Of a stretch of 64,000 nucleotides of DNA, positions 56,999-64,000 are shown piece by piece. The stretch is from Mycolicibacterium poriferae (lineage in GTDB: Bacteria > Actinomycetota > Actinomycetes > Mycobacteriales > Mycobacteriaceae). The first letter of the stretch is position 1. Every line of letters starts with the position of its first letter. The translations under genes were made by a program, and so were the position numbers. The notes beneath the pieces were generated by a model. It worked only from the letters and a program-made list of their open reading frames with translations. It was not told where the DNA came from and did no database searches. Where the stretch lies: the NCBI RefSeq assembly GCF_010728325.1, contig NZ_AP022570.1, positions 4,650,001 through 4,714,000 of the forward strand, given 5' to 3'.

Positions 56999-57475
56999 CT
57001 AGTTGTCCTGATGCCCGCGCGCCTCTTCCTGGCGGCGGTAGTCGTCGGCGAAAGCGCGGACATGGTCGGGCAGTACCCCGGCGGCGACGTCGGCCAGGCT
57101 GGTCTGCTCGAGCACCGAGCGCATGCTGGCCCGAAGGGCACGCCACACGTCGGTCAACGCGGCCGTGGGGCCCGAGTACGGCAGGTCGCCGAGGCCGATG
57201 TCGCGCACGCTGGCCAGCGGACCGTCGATGCAGCGAAGCACGTCGGCGATGCTGATGTCGGCCGCCGGTCTACTGAGTTCGTAGCCGCCGTCGCGGCCCC
57301 GGTGGCTGCGGACCAGCCGGTCGGTGCGCAGGTCGGACAGGATGTCGACGAGAAACTGGGCGGGGATCTGCTGCGCCCTGGCCAGATCGTCTGTTTTGAC
57401 GAGAGCGCCGGCCTCGGCGGTCGCCAGTTGGATCATGGCGCGGACGGCATACTCCGCCTTCGCCGACATCCGCAT
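56999..57475 (-). CDS. Rrf2 family transcriptional regulator
   Basis: The 158-residue winged-helix protein starts [20 protein letters not shown] (ATG 57475 or 57469). It has the recognition part [26 protein letters not shown], split here at the wing [21 protein letters not shown]. Only one Cys is present in the region where IscR/NsrR have three, so an Fe-S cluster is unlikely. It stops 88 bp before the nitronate monooxygenase start codon side and follows the isochorismatase-like gene from which it is separated by 9 bp. Confidence 0.88.
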   Translation of the reverse strand: MRMSAKAEYAVRAMIQLATAEAGALVKTDDLARAQQIPAQFLVDILSDLRTDRLVRSHRGRDGGYELSRPAADISIADVLRCIDGPLASVRDIGLGDLPYSGPTAALTDVWRALRASMRSVLEQTSLADVAAGVLPDHVRAFADDYRRQEEARGHQDN

Positions 57476-57484
57476 GGCGCCAGA

Positions 57485-58084
57485 TTAGTCGGGCAGGTCC
57501 GCGGATCCGGGGACCACCACGGCGAACAGGTCGGCCATCGCGGCCAGGCTGGCGCTCTGCATCGCTGCGGCGGGCACCGGTTGTCCGTCCGTCCCGGGCA
57601 GGGCGCGGGTCGCGGTAGCACCGGCCACCACGGTCGGCGCGTAGCCGAGGTTGAACCCGCCGCGGGCAGTGGAGTTGACGCACATGTGCGTCATGAATCC
57701 GGCCAACACGAGATTCGGGGCCCCGACTGCCTTGAGCCGGTCGTCGAGGTCGGTCTGGACGAACGCATTCGGATAGCTCTTCACCACCACGGGCTCGCCC
57801 TCGCGCGGGGCGACCCGGTCGACGATGGCGCCGATCTCGGCATCGATGTCGTAGGGCGACCCGGCTCCGCCGTTGTGCTGGATGTGGATCACCGGGATAC
57901 CCGCGGAGCGGGCCCGGTCCAGCAGCGCCGCCACCTCGTCCAGCGCAGCATCCACCCCCTCGAGTTCCATCACGCCGCGGGTGTAGGTGTTCTGGCAGTC
58001 GATGAGGACCAAGGCGGAGTCGGCCAGCGGGGCAGGCGCCGCGGGCATCCCCTCCAGCGCGCGCAGGGTGTTCAATTCAGACAC
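57485..58084 (-). CDS. Isochorismatase-like cysteine hydrolase
   Basis: The 199-residue hydrolase has the catalytic triad readable as Asp in SALVLIDCQNTYT (about 26), Lys in VVVKSYPNAF (about 100), and Cys in GFMTHMCVNSTARGG (about 136). It may hydrolyse a nicotinamide-, carbamoyl- or isochorismate-like substrate. The GTG 58084 start gives the family N-terminus; the longer open frame upstream is not conserved-looking. It is co-directional with the Rrf2 gene and may be controlled by it. Confidence 0.85.
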   Translation of the reverse strand: MSELNTLRALEGMPAAPAPLADSALVLIDCQNTYTRGVMELEGVDAALDEVAALLDRARSAGIPVIHIQHNGGAGSPYDIDAEIGAIVDRVAPREGEPVVVKSYPNAFVQTDLDDRLKAVGAPNLVLAGFMTHMCVNSTARGGFNLGYAPTVVAGATATRALPGTDGQPVPAAAMQSASLAAMADLFAVVVPGSADLPD

Positions 58085-58409
58085 GGCCTCAGCGTAGTGC
58101 GCCCCCCCGCGCTGTGGCGCCGATCTATCGCCGAGCTCCTGGCCGATCGCCGGCATGGCCAGCACAACGGCGCGACCTCCGGCGCACCGCGCGAGGCTGC
58201 TGCGCCGCGGCACCCTCGGGCCCGGCGCCGACGGCCGGCCGACCTAACGCCGGGGTGGCTGTGACGACCCGTCGGATGTGTCAACACCTCTGGGCTGCAG
58301 CACATTCGGCATGCACGAGAACGCCGATGGTCCGGTCGTAGGCAGCACCGACGACACCGTCCGGCGCTGCACGGCGGCGCTCGGCCCCGAGAGGGTTAGA
58401 GTCTCGGCC
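58085..58409. promoter_or_regulatory. Divergent intergenic region, isochorismatase-like gene to PucR-type gene
   Basis: These 325 bp contain no supported gene. They must carry promoters for both flanking genes. GC-rich inverted words (ggcgccgacggccggccgac near 58230) are present, but no clear operator or promoter could be fixed. Confidence 0.35.
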
Positions 58410-59651
58410 ATGGACGCTCAACAGTCGCCTGAGGGCCGACTCGACGGGCGGACTGTTGCGGTGGCGCTGCTGTCCGATGTCTCGCGGCTGGCCGACGACA
58501 TGTTGCAGTTTCTGGTGGAACGCATTCCTGAGACCGTCGAGGACGCCGAACTTCGCGGACTGACGCTGGGGTCGTGCTCGTCGAATCTGGAAGCGGCCTT
58601 GTCCATGGTCCGCCACGGCATCGACGCCGCCGCGGCCGAGGCGCCGGTCACCGCGCTCGAGCATGCCCGGGCGATGGCGTCGCGCGGACACAGCGTAGAT
58701 GTCATGTTGCGCTTCTACCGGCTCGGACACGAGTACTTCACGGCGCGGCTCGCAGACGTGATGAGGGGATGGACGGGTGACTCTGCAACTGCCCTGACCG
58801 TCTACGCGGAACTGGAGCGCTTCGCGTTCCGCTACATCGACCGGATCTCCAGCCTCGTCGCCGAGGAGTACGTCGCCGAGCTCGACCGTCGCCAGAACCA
58901 GGCTCGCGCCGAGCGCGCCGAGATGGTGCAGGATCTGCTCGCGGGCAAGCGCATCACCGTCAGCCGCGCCGAACGAGTTCTCCGACACCGATTGACCGGC
59001 AGCCAGATCGGTTTCGTGTGTTGGGCACAGGACCGTGCAGTCAACCTGGAACGTCAGGCCAACATGTTGGCCAGGGCGTTGGGTTCACCGCACCCGCTCC
59101 TCATGGCCGACGGCCCGCTTGCGCTCTGGGGATGGGTCGCGGTGACCGGCGAGCAGGCTCGATTGGCTCGTGGCGCGTTGGCCAGGTGGCACAGCTCCGG
59201 CGAGGCCGTCCACATCGCTGTGGGCTCGCCTCACGAGGCCGTGCCGGGCTTTCGCCTGTCCCACCGTGAAGCGGTACGCACACGCCGCATCGTCGAACTC
59301 TCCGCGGTGTCGGCTCCGTCGCTGACGGTTTTCAGCGATGTCGCGCTCGTCGACGCGTTGGCCCAGGACCTCGAGGTGGCCCGGAACTTCGTGCAGGCCC
59401 AGTTGCGCGACCTCGGCCGTGACGGGCCGCAGGAAAGGGAGGAACGCGCGGCCTTGCTCGCCGTCCTCGACGCGCAAGGCAGTCTGGTGTCGGCAGCGCA
59501 CACGCTGAACATTCACCGCAACACTGTGCTCAAGCGGGTCCGGCGCGCCGAAGAACGCCGCGGGGCTCCCGCCACTGCCGACCTGGCCGCGCTGCACGCC
59601 GCACTTCGCGGCGCCGACGTTCTCGGCGCCGCAGTGCTCAGCACCGGCTGA
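58410..59651 (+). CDS. PucR-type transcriptional regulator (CdaR/GGDEF-like C-terminal HTH)
   Basis: The 413-residue protein has an N-terminal helical RsbT/PucR-associated domain (about 15-160, SRLADDMLQFLVERIPETVE), a central domain, and a C-terminal PucR HTH_30 (DAQGSLVSAAHTLNIHRNTV, then LKRVRRAEE, about 360-388). Such regulators activate adjacent catabolic genes. ATG 58410 is used; earlier in-frame starts lack a family match. It lies 135 bp upstream of the oxygenase-reductase gene, with an inverted repeat between. Confidence 0.85.
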   Translation: MDAQQSPEGRLDGRTVAVALLSDVSRLADDMLQFLVERIPETVEDAELRGLTLGSCSSNLEAALSMVRHGIDAAAAEAPVTALEHARAMASRGHSVDVMLRFYRLGHEYFTARLADVMRGWTGDSATALTVYAELERFAFRYIDRISSLVAEEYVAELDRRQNQARAERAEMVQDLLAGKRITVSRAERVLRHRLTGSQIGFVCWAQDRAVNLERQANMLARALGSPHPLLMADGPLALWGWVAVTGEQARLARGALARWHSSGEAVHIAVGSPHEAVPGFRLSHREAVRTRRIVELSAVSAPSLTVFSDVALVDALAQDLEVARNFVQAQLRDLGRDGPQEREERAALLAVLDAQGSLVSAAHTLNIHRNTVLKRVRRAEERRGAPATADLAALHAALRGADVLGAAVLSTG

Positions 59652-59722
59652 GTCCCATACGACCGGGGCTTCCCGCTCCTGGGCGTGTGCGCAGCGCACA
59701 CGGCGATGGGCTGAGAGCGTCT

Positions 59723-59766
59723 TGATCGGCCGCAAGCGCGATTCGTAGCGTGAACGCGACCGATCA
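59723..59766. promoter_or_regulatory. Inverted repeat upstream of the oxygenase fusion gene
   Basis: The 7-bp arms tgatcgg (59723-59729) and ccgatca (59760-59766) lie just before the ribosome binding site of the oxygenase gene. A -10-like tagcgt sits between them. It may be the operator for the adjacent PucR-type regulator. Confidence 0.45.
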
Positions 59767-59786
59767 GCATGGCGGAAGGACTCCTG

Positions 59787-61799
59787 ATGGCGACCATCGC
59801 AGAGGAATCTCCCTCGGTGCCGACACCGTCGCGGCACGCCCTGCCCGACCCCGGCGAACGGGTTCCCGCTCTCTCCTGGCCCATCGTCGCGATCTTCGTC
59901 GCAGCGCTGACCGTGTTCGGCGCGTCCACGGCCGCCGCCGTCTCCCACACGCTGCCTGCGGCGGCCACCATAGCCGCCAGCGCGGCAGCGATCTTCGTGA
60001 TGTTCACGGTGCTGCACGATGCTTCCCACAGCGCGATCAGTTCCCACCGATGGGTCAACCGACTCTTCGGGCGTGTCGCGATGTTCTTCGTCTCCCCGCT
60101 GATCTCGTTCTCGTCGTTCGCCTTCATCCACATCGAGCATCACCGCAACACCAACGACGGCGATGCCGATCCCGACCACTTCGTCAGCGCCGCACCGTGG
60201 TGGCAACTGCCGTTCAGGTTTCCTGCGATGGATCTGCCCTACCTCCGGTTCCTGTGGCGCCACCGGAAAAAGCGTCCACGTGCCGAGATCATCGAAACCG
60301 CCGGCTTGATGACGTTTTCCGCGGCGGTCCTTGTGGGTGCCGCGCTCACCGGGCACCTGTGGATGGTCGCGGTGATCTATCTGATTCCCGAGCGCGTGGC
60401 CATCTTCGTTCTCGCGTGGTGGTTCGACTGGCTTCCCCACCACGGGTTGGAACAGACTCAGCGCGAGAACCGTTACCGGGCAACCCGGAACCGAGTCGGA
60501 GCCGAATGGATCATGACTCCGCTGCTGCTGTCCCAGAATTACCATCTGGTGCACCATCTGCACCCGTCCATTCCGTTCTATCGATACGTCGCCGCCTGGC
60601 GGCGCAACGAGGCCGCGTACCTGGAGCGCGACGCTGCGATCGGCACTGTCTTCGGTCAGCAACTGGACCCGAACGAGTACCGGGAGTGGAAGAAGCTCAA
60701 CGGCAAGCTCGCGCCCATTCTGCCCGTCAGGATGCCGCGGTCATCGAGTGCGCGGCACGCCAGCACCTACCCGGTTCCGGTCAAGAGCGTCGACCGACTG
60801 ACCGCCGACAGCGTGAGGATCACCTTCGAGGTGCCCGAGGAGTTCCGGGAACAGTTCCAGTTCCAGGCGGGTCAACACCTGACCGTCCAGCACCGCACGG
60901 ACGACGGCACGACGATCCGGCGCAACTACTCGATCTGCACGTCAGCCACCTCCGGCGAGTTGGCGATCGGGGTCCGCCGCATCGACAACGGCGCCTTCTC
61001 GACGTACGCATGCGACATGCTGCGGGCCGGCGACGTGGTGAACCTCATGACGCCCACCGGCAGTTTCGGCGCACCCCTGCAGCCAGGGGCCGAGTGCGAG
61101 CATGTCGCGGTCGCCGCCGGCAGCGGCATCACCCCGATCCTGTCGATCATCAGAACCACCATGGAGATCGAAACCGACAGCCGTTTCACCCTCATCTACG
61201 GCAACCGCACCACCGAAACCACCATGTTCGCCGACGAACTCGACCAGCTGGAATCCCGGTACGCGGACCGATTGCGTGTCATCCACGTCCGCTCCGGAGA
61301 AACCCATCACCCCGCCGATTTCCGTGGCCGTATCGACTACCCGTTGCTCCGAAGGATTCTCGGGGAATCGATCACCCCGGTCGACCGGTGGTATCTGTGT
61401 GGGCCCCTCCCGCTCGTCACCGAGCTACGCGACAACCTCGTCTCCGACGGAGTCGACGACGACAGCATTCGCCTCGAGCTCTTCCGCGGTGCGGAACGGA
61501 GTGCACCGAACTCCGAGTTCCGCGGAGCTCAGCTCACGGTCGCGTTGTCTGGAACGAACCACTCCGTCGACCTCGGTCCCGGCGAGAGCATTTTGGAGGC
61601 AGCTCTCAATAATGGGATCGACGCGCCGTATTCCTGTCTCGGCGGCGCCTGTGGGACCTGCAAAGCCAAGATCGTCGAGGGCGCCGTCACGATGGAGCAG
61701 AACTTTGCGCTCACGTCCGCAGAAGTCGACGCAGGCTTCGTACTGACCTGCCAATCCCATCCGACCACCGACACCGTCACCGTCGACTACGACGGCTGA
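59787..61799 (+). CDS. Membrane fatty-acid desaturase/hydroxylase fused to ferredoxin reductase and 2Fe-2S domain
   Basis: This 670-residue multidomain enzyme has an N-terminal di-iron membrane domain (about 1-330) with His boxes HDASH (77-81), HIEHH (115-119) and NYHLVHHLHP (about 250), plus several hydrophobic helices. Then comes an FNR-like reductase (about 335-570): FAD motif RRNYSICT, NAD loop VAVAAGSGITPILSIIR and WYLCGPLPLVTEL. Last is a plant-type 2Fe-2S ferredoxin with CLGGACGTCKAK and LTCQSHP. All parts for electron flow from NAD(P)H to the di-iron site are in one chain. ATG 59787 has gaagga at the right spacing; an ATG six codons earlier does not. The substrate is unknown (alkane, fatty acid or terpenoid). 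Confidence 0.85.
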   Translation: MATIAEESPSVPTPSRHALPDPGERVPALSWPIVAIFVAALTVFGASTAAAVSHTLPAAATIAASAAAIFVMFTVLHDASHSAISSHRWVNRLFGRVAMFFVSPLISFSSFAFIHIEHHRNTNDGDADPDHFVSAAPWWQLPFRFPAMDLPYLRFLWRHRKKRPRAEIIETAGLMTFSAAVLVGAALTGHLWMVAVIYLIPERVAIFVLAWWFDWLPHHGLEQTQRENRYRATRNRVGAEWIMTPLLLSQNYHLVHHLHPSIPFYRYVAAWRRNEAAYLERDAAIGTVFGQQLDPNEYREWKKLNGKLAPILPVRMPRSSSARHASTYPVPVKSVDRLTADSVRITFEVPEEFREQFQFQAGQHLTVQHRTDDGTTIRRNYSICTSATSGELAIGVRRIDNGAFSTYACDMLRAGDVVNLMTPTGSFGAPLQPGAECEHVAVAAGSGITPILSIIRTTMEIETDSRFTLIYGNRTTETTMFADELDQLESRYADRLRVIHVRSGETHHPADFRGRIDYPLLRRILGESITPVDRWYLCGPLPLVTELRDNLVSDGVDDDSIRLELFRGAERSAPNSEFRGAQLTVALSGTNHSVDLGPGESILEAALNNGIDAPYSCLGGACGTCKAKIVEGAVTMEQNFALTSAEVDAGFVLTCQSHPTTDTVTVDYDG

Positions 61800-61817
61800 C
61801 CTGACTCCGTCGACGTT

Positions 61818-62549
61818 TCAGCCCGCGGTAACCGCCAGCACGGCCTCGGCGAGCTCGGGGCGACACACGATCAGGTCGGGCAGCTTGGAGTCGCGCTGGT
61901 TGTAGATCAGCGGTGAGCCGTCGATGCGGGAGGTGTGCAGGCCCGCGGCGCGGGCCACCGCCACCGGCGCGGCCGAGTCCCACTCGTACTGGCCGCCGGC
62001 GTGCACGTAGACGTCCGACAGACCCTGGACCACCGAGGCGACCTTCGCTCCCGCCGAGCCCATCTCGACAAGTTCACCGCCCAACGCCTCCTTGACCTCC
62101 AGCGCGACGGCTGGGGGGCGCGTCCGGGACACGACGATGCGCGGCACCGCGGGCGCGGGCGGGGGTGCGGCCACCGACGGCGTCGCCAACGTCACGTCTT
62201 GGGCGGGAAGTGCCACCGCCCCCGCAACGAGCTCACCTGCCTCCCACAGCGCGACATGCACCGCCCAGTCGGTGCGGTCGAGTTCGGAGAACTCCCGGGT
62301 GCCGTCGAGCGGGTCGACGATCCACACCCGCTGCGCCGACAGGCGCACCGGGTCGTCGACGCCCTCCTCGGAGAGCACGGCGTCGTCGGGACGCTCGGCG
62401 GCCAGCGCCGCCATCAGGAAGTCGTGGGAGCGCTTGTCCCCCGCGTCTTTCCGGTCCTGCGCGGCAGCGTCGGCGAATTCTGCGCGGACGTCGAGCAGCA
62501 ACCGGCCGGCCTCGGCGGCCAGCAACGCCGCCAGTTCATGGTCGGTCAC
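61818..62549 (-). CDS. cysQ: 3'(2'),5'-bisphosphate nucleotidase CysQ
   Basis: This 243-residue phosphatase of the inositol monophosphatase fold clears PAP/PAPS made in sulfate assimilation. Metal-binding motifs are LSEEGVDD (Glu), WIVDPLDGTREFSE and YEWDSAAPVAVARAAG. GTG 62549 overlaps the stop of cysNC by 4 bp (GTGA), so the PAPS-making and PAP-removing enzymes are coupled. Confidence 0.93.
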   Translation of the reverse strand: MTDHELAALLAAEAGRLLLDVRAEFADAAAQDRKDAGDKRSHDFLMAALAAERPDDAVLSEEGVDDPVRLSAQRVWIVDPLDGTREFSELDRTDWAVHVALWEAGELVAGAVALPAQDVTLATPSVAAPPPAPAVPRIVVSRTRPPAVALEVKEALGGELVEMGSAGAKVASVVQGLSDVYVHAGGQYEWDSAAPVAVARAAGLHTSRIDGSPLIYNQRDSKLPDLIVCRPELAEAVLAVTAG

Positions 62550-64000
62550 TGGCCGCGACTCTCGAGCAGCTCGATGACCGCTGCGGCCAGTTCGTCGGGG
62601 CTACGCTCCGGGGTCAGCCGCAGGTCGGGATTCTTGGGCCGCTGATAGGGACTGTCGATGCCGGTGAAGTGCGTGATCTCACCGGAGCGGGCCTTGGCGT
62701 AGAGCCCCTTGGGGTCGCGCCGCTCGCAGTCGTCGAGCGGGGTGTCACAGAACACCTCGAAGAACTCGACACCGGCTTCGTCGGCCACGGTGCGCGCCAA
62801 CTCCCGGTGCTCGGCCAGCGGACTGATGGCGGGTACCAGCACCACCTGTCCGGAGTCGGCGAGGATGGCCGCCACATGTGCCAGGCGTCGCAGGTTCTCC
62901 GACCGGTCGGCCATCGAGAAGCCGAGGTCGGCGTTGAGTCCGTGGCGCAGGTTGTCGCCGTCGAGAACGTAGGCGGGAACTCCTTTTTCGAGCAGCTTTT
63001 GCTCGACCAGCATGGCCACCGACGACTTGCCCGATCCGGACAGGCCGGTGAACCACACCATCCGGCCGGTGCTGAGCCGGTCCTCGGAGGTGCACAGGGA
63101 GTCGTGGCGCACCGTGTTCGGGCTGGCGGTCCGCGCGCTGACATTGGGCAGGATCATGCCGGCGGCAACGGTGACGTTGGTGTTCGGGTCGATCAGGATG
63201 AACGAACCGGTCGCGGCGATGCGGCTGTATTCGTCGATCAGCAGCGGAACCTGAGAGCGTAGCGAAATTCGGCCCAGCTCATTGAGTTTCAGTGCAGTCG
63301 CGGACTTGTCCCGGTGCAGCGTGTTGACGTCGAGCCGGTAGTCCAGCCCGGACACCTTCACCCGGGTGGTCCGGGTGGTGTGTTTGATGACGTAGTCCCG
63401 CCCGGGTTCCAGCGACGCGTCGTCGGCCATCCAGCAGACGGTCGCGTCGAAGTCCTGGGTGATGCGCGGCTGGTTGTTGGGCCGCGCGATCATGTCGCCG
63501 CGCGAGATGTCGATGTCGTCGGTCAGGCTGATCGACACCGCCATCGGCGGGAACGCTTCGTCGATCGGGCCGCCGGGACCCTCGATCGCGGCGATCTGCG
63601 AGGTCTTGCCGGCCGGCAGCACCACGACCTCGTCGCCGACGCGCATGACGCCGCTGGCCACGCTGCCGGCGTAGCTGCGGTGGTCGTGGTGGTCACGGGT
63701 CTGCGGACGGATCACATACTGCACCGGGAATCGGACGTCGACCAGGTTGCGGTCACCGGCGACGTAGACGTCCTCGAGGTGGCTCAGCAGGCACGGACCG
63801 TCGTACCACGGGGCCGCGTCGGACTTGCTGACGACGTTGTCGCCGTTGAGCGCCGACAGCGGGATGGTCGTCACGTCGTGGACGTCCAGCCGTGCGGCGA
63901 AGTCGTGGAAGTCGTCGCGGATCTTCTCGAATTTGTCGCGGTCCCAGTCGATCAGGTCCATCTTGTTGACCGCCAGCACAATGTGCTGGATGCCCAGCAG
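62546..64000 (-). CDS. cysNC: Sulfate adenylyltransferase subunit 1/APS kinase fusion (N-terminus outside window)
   Basis: 485 codons are open to the window end. The part seen begins with the GTPase motif region LLGIQHIVLAVNKMDLIDWD (NKMD), then the translation-factor-like beta barrels of CysN. An APS kinase domain follows (last about 180 residues) with P-loop FTGLSGSGKSSVAMLVE, DGDNLRHGLNADLGFS and the family FFEVFCDTPLDDCERRDPKG. CysN with CysD makes APS from ATP and sulfate under GTP hydrolysis, and CysC phosphorylates it to PAPS. The fusion is normal for mycobacteria. Confidence 0.95.
   Translation of the reverse strand: MLGIQHIVLAVNKMDLIDWDRDKFEKIRDDFHDFAARLDVHDVTTIPLSALNGDNVVSKSDAAPWYDGPCLLSHLEDVYVAGDRNLVDVRFPVQYVIRPQTRDHHDHRSYAGSVASGVMRVGDEVVVLPAGKTSQIAAIEGPGGPIDEAFPPMAVSISLTDDIDISRGDMIARPNNQPRITQDFDATVCWMADDASLEPGRDYVIKHTTRTTRVKVSGLDYRLDVNTLHRDKSATALKLNELGRISLRSQVPLLIDEYSRIAATGSFILIDPNTNVTVAAGMILPNVSARTASPNTVRHDSLCTSEDRLSTGRMVWFTGLSGSGKSSVAMLVEQKLLEKGVPAYVLDGDNLRHGLNADLGFSMADRSENLRRLAHVAAILADSGQVVLVPAISPLAEHRELARTVADEAGVEFFEVFCDTPLDDCERRDPKGLYAKARSGEITHFTGIDSPYQRPKNPDLRLTPERSPDELAAAVIELLESRGQ

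Overview
The window is chromosomal DNA of a mycobacterium, most likely a non-tuberculous Mycolicibacterium-type species. Base composition is high in G+C. The ATP synthase operon contains the mycobacterial b-delta fusion subunit. The gene order argS-lysA-hom-thrC-thrB-rho-rpmE-prfA-prmC-Sua5/TsaC-wecA-atpI-atpB-atpE-atpF-atpFH-atpA is, read on the minus strand, the order known from M. tuberculosis. The c-subunit AtpE carries Met at position 63, a natural variant reported only in a few mycobacteria with intrinsic bedaquiline resistance (M. xenopi, M. novocastrense, M. shimoidei).

Layout. 1-8.5 kb: ATP synthase genes (atpA cut by the window edge), wecA, a threonylcarbamoyl-AMP synthase, prmC, prfA and rpmE, all on the minus strand. 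8.6-12.1 kb: an accessory block between rpmE and rho (acyl-CoA ligase/TetR pair and mycothiol-dependent-enzyme/MarR pair, both divergent, the second around a concentric palindromic operator). 12.1-22.3 kb: rho with a long disordered N-terminal insert, a dead insertion sequence with doubled ends, then the tightly overlapping thrB-thrC-hom-lysA-argS operon. 22.44 kb: tRNA-Arg(CCG).

22.5-34.4 kb: a foreign, lower-GC island directly downstream of the tRNA. It holds phage-like small genes, an intact and translationally coupled three-gene cassette (TIGR04255-type protein, HTH protein, and an unrecognised protein with a TQCCD motif), and facing it a decayed minus-strand operon of nuclease-like genes. 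One of these, a PD-(D/E)XK-type gene, was split by an IS3-family element (TSD tag) and an IS21-family element (TSD gtgg). Removing both elements rebuilds the reading frame across both junctions. A coupled uracil-DNA glycosylase-like/GIY-YIG gene pair completes the island. This looks like a decaying defence-type island, and the intact triad is the best candidate for an undescribed system.

34.6-64 kb: ordinary host DNA. It includes two transporters, a seven-gene lipid/steroid-like catabolic operon (SnoaL-like protein, sulfotransferase, DUF1214 protein, two SDRs, two acyl-CoA dehydrogenases) closed by a hairpin terminator, and an Ntn-type amide hydrolase. A 660-bp structured repeat region contains a duplicated 65-bp palindromic element. 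After it come a small secreted protein, DUF899 and ThrE-type exporter genes, an F420-type oxidoreductase, a TDT transporter, a two-component system with a DUF4097 protein, and an amine oxidase/nitronate monooxygenase pair. The last genes are an Rrf2 regulator, an isochorismatase-like hydrolase, a PucR-type regulator next to a self-sufficient membrane oxygenase fusion, and the sulfate assimilation genes cysQ and cysNC (cut by the window end). No CRISPR array and no integrase were seen.
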